From positions 62,001 through 126,000 of the forward strand of contig NZ_FMXE01000008.1 in the NCBI RefSeq assembly GCF_900103735.1: DNA of 64,000 nucleotides, given 5' to 3'. The notes beneath the pieces were generated by a model. The model was not told where the DNA came from. It made no database searches and saw only the letters and a list, made by a program, of their open reading frames with translations. Of this stretch, positions 58,317 to 64,000 are shown piece after piece. Made by a program: the position numbers and the translations under genes. Every line of letters starts with the position of its first letter. The stretch's first letter is position 1. The DNA is from Algoriphagus alkaliphilus. Its GTDB lineage: Bacteria; Bacteroidota; Bacteroidia; Cytophagales; Cyclobacteriaceae.

Positions 58317-60983
58317 CTACAAATCATATTTCACCGTCAGCATTCCATACCTCGGCTGCACCAAGTAGGAATAGGTACTGATCAGGTTTTCGCTGAAGCT
58401 ATCCCTACGGATCGATCGGGTGTCCAGCATATTCCAAACTGAAATTCTGAATTCCCATGGGCTCTTTTTACCCTGATAGCTGAGGAAAGCATTCAAAAAC
58501 TCAAAGTCACTTCGCACACCACTCGCCTGATTGAGGTAGGAATTATAGGTATAATCCGCATTCAACTTTAATCCTTTATAGATGTCCAAGTCAATTTCCA
58601 CCTTGGGACTGTGAATAGAGAAGGTATTGGACAGCGCTCCGGAATTGTAATTATTGGCAGTGAAAGCATAGCCCAAATCCACTTCCAAAACTTTGAAGAA
58701 CGTAGAGGTAACCTTGAAATCATAAGTCTGCGAAAACTGCTCGTTTCGGGTCGGTCTTTCGTCCAAAACCAAATTGGTCGTGAAAGCATTCCAGCGCCCG
58801 CCTGCCGAAAGCTTGAAGCGATTGTAGCGCTTATCCATTCGGAGATCTGCATTGAGTGTTTCGTTGACGGCTTCCACATTCAAGGCTGAAAGCAGCCGGT
58901 TGATTCCTGCAAAATCCGTCGTCGTGATGATTTCATCCCGCTTACGCTGCCAGTTGACATTCCCAAAGAAATTCAAGCCCGAAAACATGTCAAAATGATT
59001 GTAATTGAGCGTGTGCGTGGAAAAAAGCCCGTTGTCCAACATCCGATTCCCCTGAAAAATCGAGTTGTAATCCTGAAGAACCAACCCTTGTGCTAGCCTT
59101 TGGATATCCATAAAATTAGCCTCCGTCTGATACCGGTAAGTCAAAGATTTGGTCGATTTGATAGTCCATTTGGAATAAAATCCCGGCAGAGCCAAGACTT
59201 TATTGTAGCTCAATTCATTCCCAAACTGCTGATCCTGCCAAGCATAACGATGCAGGTAAACCGATGGACTGATGATCATTTTTTTCCACTTGGTCTTGTA
59301 GGTCATTCCTAAATAAATGTCCTGAAATCCAAAGTCCGCATCGTTTTCAAACTCCTCATAATCTTGATCGGAACCCACTTGATTCAAGCTGCTAACCAAA
59401 CGTTGTGCGATATTGTGGTAGCCCAATGACCAATTCAGATGGTTGGTTTCGTTGAGGATTTGGTAGTAATTAAAAGCACCCTCGATGGTTTGGGTGTGAA
59501 TGTCTTGACGCTGAAGAAAGCGATAGCTTTCTTGATCCATGACCGGAAACAGCCCGACAAATGGTTTTTGATTCGACATCAGATCATAGAAGGGATCCTG
59601 AAACTTCTTTTCCCAATTTACCTCCATCGAAAATACTCGCTTTACACTTGGGGCATGGTACCATTCTGCCTTTTGTTGAAGGCTATAGGGTGTTCTGGAC
59701 TGAACTGTCTCCAAGTTTTGTTCGATTTGTCCAAAATTGGAGTTCAGCAAATTGCCGTTTTCAATATCAGCCAGCTTGCCGAAAAAGCTGTATTTAAAAT
59801 AAGTTTCTTCCTTGGGGGTAAAGGTCAACCCATATTTGAGCAGGCCCGATTTGTTCTCTACCCGACTGGCTGAAGTCAGCAATTCCTGATTGTTTTCACC
59901 CGAATTCAAATAGGTTCGAAAAGAGGAACTTCCCAGCCTATTTTCCGAACTTGAACCGATCAAGAATCCGGAATGCCGCCACCTTTTACTGGGGTTAAAA
60001 TTGAAATTGAATGCGCCCAGATGCGTCTCCAGTGAGGCTGCATTGTCTCTGTTCGCCATGGGAATACCAAAATCATCACTACCGATACTGACTTTTGAAC
60101 CAGTTTTACCACCCAAACCTGCCAATCCTCCGCTAAAGCGGAAATAATCCTGAAGGGTAAAGGTCTGTTCCCCAACATTGTTAGAGCCACCGATCAGGTT
60201 GAGGTTAACTTTTGGGGCATAATAGAATACATTTGCATGCCCTAGGTAGCGTTCCTGTGGACCAGTCCCGGCAGTCACATCTCCAAAGACCATATTTTTT
60301 TTACCATCCTTGAGTTGAATATTCAAAGCCAAGGTTTCGTCGTTATCCAATCCACGGATTGGAGAAATCTCATTGAAATTTTTCAAGACCTGAACACGGT
60401 CCACGGCATTGGCGGGGAGGTTTTTGGTAGCAAGCTTGGTGTCTCCGTCAAAGAAAGTTTTCCCATCCACCAATATTATATCCACCTTTTTGCCTTGCAC
60501 TTTTACATCTCCGTTGTCATCTATCTGAAATCCCGGCAGCTTCTCCAGCACATCCCCCAGCTTTCGCTCTGTCCCAGTAGTAAAAGCGTCTGTCTTGTAA
60601 GTCAGCGTATCCCCTCTCATGGTCACCGGCATCTCGGACACCACTTCCACTAAACCCAATTCCGTATCGCTTTGCTTCAAAATGATCTGCATTTGAACCT
60701 CCGAATTCCATTCAGAAATGAGTCTTTCGAATTGCTGATAGCCCACAAAAGAAACCCGAAGTAAATATTGGGATCCCGGCGTCAATGTCACTTTAAATCT
60801 TCCTTCTTCGTTGGTGATGCCAAAACCACCGATCTTTTGAGTGCTTTGATTGATCGCCACCACATTGGCATAGGCAATCGGCCTGTTCAGACTGTCCAAG
60901 ACCTGCCCGATGAGTGGCTTAGTTTGGGAAAAGGATGCAGTGGAAATAAGGAAAAATCCAAGGCAAATCAACACTCGATACAC
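58317..60983 (-). CDS. TonB-dependent outer-membrane receptor-like barrel
   Basis: An 888-residue outer-membrane protein. After a signal peptide (YRVLICLGFFLISTASFSQ) comes a CarboxypepD_reg-like domain (IGQVLDSLNRPIAYANVVAI), a plug region (MRGDTLTYKTDAF, RKLGDVLEKLPGFQIDDNGDV and VQGKKVDIILVDGKTFF) and a barrel ending in the Pfam outer-membrane beta-barrel family. TonB-box details are not visible. The start is the GTG at 60983: an ATG at 61154 would extend the protein through two intergenic repeats. It pairs with the GLPGLI gene upstream, as in many Bacteroidota uptake loci. Confidence 0.85.
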   Translation of the reverse strand: MYRVLICLGFFLISTASFSQTKPLIGQVLDSLNRPIAYANVVAINQSTQKIGGFGITNEEGRFKVTLTPGSQYLLRVSFVGYQQFERLISEWNSEVQMQIILKQSDTELGLVEVVSEMPVTMRGDTLTYKTDAFTTGTERKLGDVLEKLPGFQIDDNGDVKVQGKKVDIILVDGKTFFDGDTKLATKNLPANAVDRVQVLKNFNEISPIRGLDNDETLALNIQLKDGKKNMVFGDVTAGTGPQERYLGHANVFYYAPKVNLNLIGGSNNVGEQTFTLQDYFRFSGGLAGLGGKTGSKVSIGSDDFGIPMANRDNAASLETHLGAFNFNFNPSKRWRHSGFLIGSSSENRLGSSSFRTYLNSGENNQELLTSASRVENKSGLLKYGLTFTPKEETYFKYSFFGKLADIENGNLLNSNFGQIEQNLETVQSRTPYSLQQKAEWYHAPSVKRVFSMEVNWEKKFQDPFYDLMSNQKPFVGLFPVMDQESYRFLQRQDIHTQTIEGAFNYYQILNETNHLNWSLGYHNIAQRLVSSLNQVGSDQDYEEFENDADFGFQDIYLGMTYKTKWKKMIISPSVYLHRYAWQDQQFGNELSYNKVLALPGFYSKWTIKSTKSLTYRYQTEANFMDIQRLAQGLVLQDYNSIFQGNRMLDNGLFSTHTLNYNHFDMFSGLNFFGNVNWQRKRDEIITTTDFAGINRLLSALNVEAVNETLNADLRMDKRYNRFKLSAGGRWNAFTTNLVLDERPTRNEQFSQTYDFKVTSTFFKVLEVDLGYAFTANNYNSGALSNTFSIHSPKVEIDLDIYKGLKLNADYTYNSYLNQASGVRSDFEFLNAFLSYQGKKSPWEFRISVWNMLDTRSIRRDSFSENLISTYSYLVQPRYGMLTVKYDL

Positions 60984-61009
60984 TACAGTTAATGGTGTTT
61001 TTAATACTT

Positions 61010-61033
61010 TCGGTGAGTGAAGACACTCACCGA
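61010..61033. repeat. Small tetraloop palindrome, copy 3
   Basis: TCGGTGAGTG, loop AAGA, CACTCACCGA: perfect 10-bp stem, 27 bases upstream of the likely GTG start of the barrel gene. Confidence 0.75.
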
Positions 61034-61093
61034 GGCGGATGAAAAATCCAATCAGGAAAACCTTCACTTTCAGGGTAAAAAGATTGTGAGATT

Positions 61094-61117
61094 CCGGTGA
61101 GTGAAGACACTCACCGG
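61094..61117. repeat. Small tetraloop palindrome, copy 4
   Basis: CCGGTGAGTG, loop AAGA, CACTCACCGG: perfect 10-bp stem, 84 bases from copy 3 (an exact multiple of three, so both copies read as GECLHSP in the extended frame). Confidence 0.75.
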
Positions 61118-61188
61118 GGCCAAAACAAATCAGCTTGCGGTACAAAAAAGGCATAGTTGGTTTAGTGTTGAAAATTCAACAGATATTT

Positions 61189-61218
61189 GCCCCAGTGAGT
61201 GGAGACACTCACTGGGGC
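61189..61218. repeat. Small tetraloop palindrome, copy 5
   Basis: GCCCCAGTGAGTG, loop GAGA, CACTCACTGGGGC: perfect 13-bp stem. Confidence 0.75.
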
Positions 61219-61229
61219 GAAAGCAGGTG

Positions 61230-61262
61230 AGACCTGCTAGGTTTTGAAAACCTGGCAGGTCT
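61230..61262. repeat. AGGTTTTGAAAACCT palindrome, copy 2
   Basis: AGACCTGCTAGGTTTT, G, AAAACCTGGCAGGTCT: 16-bp arms with one mismatch around a G. Same core as the copy at 56400. It follows the palindrome at 61189 by 11 bases. Confidence 0.75.
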
Positions 61263-61412
61263 TCATTGTTGGTTAAGTAAGAAATATCGAGTTTGAAATC
61301 CGAAATTTTGAGGCTGTAAGCTACCTCAGAATCCTTGCAAACTGATCACTACCACTGCCTACTCATGCAAGGCTTCGACTCCCCGCCATACCGGGCAAGC
61401 TGCTCTGCCTGA

Positions 61413-61447
61413 CATCGGTCATCGGTCATCTAGCATCGGTCATCTAT
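61413..61447. repeat. 7-nt periodic repeat CATCNRK, array 2
   Basis: Five heptads CATCGGT, CATCGGT, CATCTAG, CATCGGT, CATCTAT, ending at the stop codon of the GLPGLI gene. It is a different heptad from the GTNGWCN arrays but has the same length and period. Confidence 0.65.
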
Positions 61448-62286
61448 CAATTCCCTATCCTAATCGTAAACTGATTCCCCTCACCCGGTTTCCCTTGGTA
61501 TTGGTTCATCATCTGCTTCATTCCCGCCTCCTGCATCGCGCGAAACTCTTCTCGATTGACCACCTTCCCTTTTTTGGGTTGTTCGATTTTCACCGGGTTT
61601 GTGGATGGGTTCAGCTCGATCTTTTCGCAAATCAGGATTCTTCCCTGATTCTGAACTTCCAGAATCAGCCCGGGAAGTCCGAAAAAGTTATCCGGTCCAT
61701 GGGAGACCGGAATCTCCGGGGTAAACCAAGCCGTCACGCGGATGGTGTCTTTGACGTTTTCCATTTCGGTCATTCCTGTAGAAAACCGCTGGGAATCGAC
61801 TATTCGAGAATAAGTTGCCTTTTGGGCGGTGTAATTGCCTATTTTTTTGGTCTCACTGGTGAGCTCCCATTCACTGGGCTCAAGCGTATCTTTGATCAGA
61901 AACTCCTTCCCCATCACTTCTTCTTCCCTCAAAAAGGACTGATCGGCCAGGTTTTTATACAAAATCTTGTCCTGACTTCCGGTATTGATCACCATGGTCA
62001 TTCCGCCGGAGGAAGCCGTAGCCGGTCCGCCTCCCAGGCTTTCTGCCTGCTTCCAGTTGGACTCCGTTTGGGTGAAAGAAAGGATATAATCCCGTTCCAT
62101 CTGCTTCTTGAGTTGGGCTTGAATCTCGGCCATCTGTTCAGGAGCCATTTTAGTAGAATCCATCGCAATCTTGATTTGTGAAGAAGACTTGTAGTACGCT
62201 CTTCCTGTGAGTCCTTGGGCAATGGCCTGAGGAATAGTCACGCTAAGGAAGAAGATGGAAACGAGTAAAAGAATTTTAGCTTTCAT
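61447..62286 (-). CDS. GLPGLI-family exported protein
   Basis: A 279-residue exported protein with signal peptide AKILLLVSIFFLSVTIPQAIAQ. The family name motif appears as FFGLPGLILEVQNQG. Before it, ESNWKQAESLGGG and RIVDSQRFSTGMTEMENVKDTIRVTAWFTPEIPVSHGP fit members of this family, whose structure is unknown; they are thought to be outer-membrane or periplasmic partners of TonB-dependent receptors. It shares strand and locus with the barrel gene downstream. The 5' region with repeats lies between the two (about 460 bp). Confidence 0.88.
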   Translation of the reverse strand: MKAKILLLVSIFFLSVTIPQAIAQGLTGRAYYKSSSQIKIAMDSTKMAPEQMAEIQAQLKKQMERDYILSFTQTESNWKQAESLGGGPATASSGGMTMVINTGSQDKILYKNLADQSFLREEEVMGKEFLIKDTLEPSEWELTSETKKIGNYTAQKATYSRIVDSQRFSTGMTEMENVKDTIRVTAWFTPEIPVSHGPDNFFGLPGLILEVQNQGRILICEKIELNPSTNPVKIEQPKKGKVVNREEFRAMQEAGMKQMMNQYQGKPGEGNQFTIRIGN

Positions 62287-62361
62287 TGTAGAATGGGATT
62301 TTTTGTGCGATGAAATTCACTTGAGATTTTATTAATGTCAAACTGATGGGTTTTAGCGGCT

Positions 62362-62389
62362 GTCGACCGTGGACCGTTGTCCGTTGACT
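62362..62389. repeat. 7-nt periodic repeat GTNGWCN, array 3
   Basis: Four heptads GTCGACC, GTGGACC, GTTGTCC, GTTGACT, matching the consensus of the array at 56524. It lies between the divergent GLPGLI and histidine kinase genes, so it may overlap their promoters. Confidence 0.65.
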
Positions 62390-62499
62390 AAATGTTCGTG
62401 CTACAAACCAATAAAAAGGAATCAAACCAATGCGTTAAGCACTGTTAACGTGTGTTAACTGTGGTTTTTTCCCCTTTTTTATCCTTCTAATTTAGCGGA

Positions 62500-64000
62500 A
62501 TGCAAAAGCTGAAATTCAAGCGCATAGGTATTTTAATCGGAGCTACTTTGCTGATAAGCATTGGGGTGCAAGCTTGGCGCCTGCATTCTCAATTTAAAAT
62601 CATTCAGAACAAGCTCGTCAGCGATATTCAAGAAAGCCTTGACATTTCAATTGAAAGCTATTATGCAGATCTGGCAAAGACGAATGTAATAACCCTGACA
62701 GATAATTTGCAACTCGAGCAACCGGCGGGAATGCCACTACTTGTTGACACCCTTCCTGAGGGATTTGATCCAAAGAAATTCTTCACGGCCGACACGGTAT
62801 TATTTAATGAAATTTCTAAACCTTTTATCGAGCGTGTTGGCAAAAGCAAAATGATCTTTAGGGCAATCGAGGGTGCAGAAATGGGGCGGCCGGATTCCAT
62901 TTTTTGGTCAGAAGTGAGAACTGATAGCTTGAAAACATTCACTTTTATCGACTCCGCAAAAGGAACAGGGGTTGATCAGATAAATGAATTGAATGTTTTT
63001 TGGGGCCAAAAAGCTGCAGACAGTTTAACTCAAATCAAGTATTTGACTAATCGTATCATCATCTCAATCACTCGGGATTCTGTTGAGGTTGACAAAATCA
63101 GGGAAAACCTAAAATCCGAACTGGAGCGGAGAAGAATCGAGATTAACTATAGACTTATTCATATTGATAGGAAAGTAAAACTTGATTCTTCGACAGTTTT
63201 GAGCGATAAAAGAATGCCTTTTCAGGTAGTTTCCCGCTCTACATTTCTGCCAAGAGACCAATCGCTAGAACTCAATTTTGAAAATACCGCAATCACAATC
63301 TTAAAGCGAGGTATCGTCGAAATCCTGACCTCCCTATTTTTCCTTGGAATCATCGCCTACGCTTTCTATTACCTCTACCAAACCATCAAAAACCAAAAGG
63401 AAATCGCCGAAATCAAGCAGGACCTGATCGCCAACATCACGCACGAGTTTAAGACTCCGATAGCAACCACCCTCTCTGCTATCGAAGGAATCCAGCAATT
63501 CAATCCCGAAAACGACTCTTCAAAAACCGATCGGTATTTGGGGATTTCCAAAAACCAGATGTTCAAACTAAATAAGATGGTAGAAAAGCTTTTGGAAACC
63601 GCCACCCTGGATTCAGATCAGTTGGTTTTGAAAAAAGAGTACATTGAACCTGAAACGCTTTTGCGTCAGCTCATCCAGAAATTCCAGACCTTGGCTCCGG
63701 AAAAGAAAATAGAATTGATTTTACCAGCCAATCCGAAAACAATTTTCGCCGATTCATTTCACTTCGAAAATGCAATCTCCAACCTCCTGGACAATGCCAT
63801 CAAGTACGGTGGCGATCAGATCCGTATTGGTCTGGACCAAAACGGAATGCACAAAATCAGAATTCACGACAACGGCGGAAACATCAGTCCGGAGCAAAAG
63901 GAGCGAGTTTTTGAGCAGTTTTACCGAATTCCAAAAGGGAATATTCACGACGTGAAGGGCTTTGGAATCGGGCTGTACTACGTAAAAAAAATCCTAGAGA
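62500..64000 (+). CDS. Sensor histidine kinase, 5' part (cut by the window edge)
   Basis: The frame opens at ATG 62500 and runs past 64000, giving at least 500 residues. An N-terminal helix (GILIGATLLISIGVQAW) and a second helix near residue 265-285 (ILTSLFFLGIIAYAFYYLY) bracket a periplasmic sensor domain of about 230 residues. The H-box with phosphoacceptor His is ITHEFKTPIAT, the N-box NLLDNAIKYGG and the G1/F boxes HDNGGNIS, FEQFYRIP and GFGIGLYYVKK follow. A response regulator partner would be expected just beyond the window. It is divergent from the GLPGLI gene. Confidence 0.93.
   Translation, partial: MQKLKFKRIGILIGATLLISIGVQAWRLHSQFKIIQNKLVSDIQESLDISIESYYADLAKTNVITLTDNLQLEQPAGMPLLVDTLPEGFDPKKFFTADTVLFNEISKPFIERVGKSKMIFRAIEGAEMGRPDSIFWSEVRTDSLKTFTFIDSAKGTGVDQINELNVFWGQKAADSLTQIKYLTNRIIISITRDSVEVDKIRENLKSELERRRIEINYRLIHIDRKVKLDSSTVLSDKRMPFQVVSRSTFLPRDQSLELNFENTAITILKRGIVEILTSLFFLGIIAYAFYYLYQTIKNQKEIAEIKQDLIANITHEFKTPIATTLSAIEGIQQFNPENDSSKTDRYLGISKNQMFKLNKMVEKLLETATLDSDQLVLKKEYIEPETLLRQLIQKFQTLAPEKKIELILPANPKTIFADSFHFENAISNLLDNAIKYGGDQIRIGLDQNGMHKIRIHDNGGNISPEQKERVFEQFYRIPKGNIHDVKGFGIGLYYVKKILE

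Noticed and set aside
61413..61447. Heptad repeats considered as a CRISPR array
   Set aside because: Units are 7 bases, without spacers or nearby cas genes.
61495..62181. A 228-residue forward open frame opposite the GLPGLI gene
   Set aside because: Antisense to a gene with a signal peptide and the GLPGLI motif; no domain recognised.

Overview
The window looks like chromosome of a Bacteroidota bacterium, most likely order Cytophagales (Cyclobacteriaceae, an Algoriphagus-like marine or soil heterotroph). The basis is gene content and style, not a database match. It has a GLPGLI-motif protein next to a TonB-dependent outer-membrane barrel with a CarboxypepD_reg N-terminus, a DUF6089-type barrel, type B L31, a GlmU-family protein, a GNAT-nitrilase fusion, YjjG-type nucleotidase, Bacteroidota-like -7 elements (TAnnTTTG), weak ribosome binding sites and several TTG/GTG starts. 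No rRNA, tRNA, CRISPR array, transposase or phage gene was seen.

Layout. 1-9.5 kb: a cut-off membrane protein, guaA, a barrel protein, a lipoprotein phosphotriesterase homologue, a ligase-type MBL exonuclease, a four-gene run (SDR, coiled coil, unknown, flavin reductase), folE and a QueD/PTPS gene, and a small L,D-transpeptidase. 9.5-16 kb: a reverse-strand run reading GNAT-nitrilase, kdsC, kdsA and two tandem L,D-transpeptidases (Kdo synthesis beside peptidoglycan cross-linking). 16-20 kb: an MscS channel remnant, a DUF6089 barrel, universal stress protein, GNAT, an exported RidA and ogt. 20-24.3 kb: a VapBC-like pair, a self-cleaving S24 repressor divergent from dinB, and a small insertion that has displaced the original 3' end of dinB.

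24.4-31 kb: two exported ferritin-like proteins, an unknown lipoprotein, a glycine-rich membrane protein, an exported creatininase-family protein, a barrel, a lone receiver domain and a sodium symporter. 31-38 kb: a tightly packed reverse-strand operon (GlmU-like, holB, rimB-type protease, rimK, hemC, lipoprotein PPIase, RmlD-like reductase, symporter) behind rpmE2. 38-47 kb: small regulators and metabolic genes including pruA and hsp20, then two decayed genes (SLC13 permease, M28 peptidase). 47.5-55.4 kb: a forward catabolic cluster of a PQQ sugar dehydrogenase fused to cytochrome c, a DUF1080 lipoprotein, a membrane cytochrome c/DUF1549/DUF1553 protein and a DUF1501 protein. 55.7-64 kb: YceI, an AbiEi-like/Fic fusion with four 24-bp-spaced repeats in its promoter region, the TonB barrel and GLPGLI pair, and the 5' part of a sensor histidine kinase.

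The most notable non-coding signals are four families of intergenic repeats (small tetraloop palindromes, an AGGTTTTGAAAACCT palindrome, a CCTTCGACT/GCTCAGGGTGAC element, and 7-nt periodic repeats), the iteron-like array before the Fic gene, and the dinB 3'-end replacement. I did not find a complete new multi-gene defence or secretion system.
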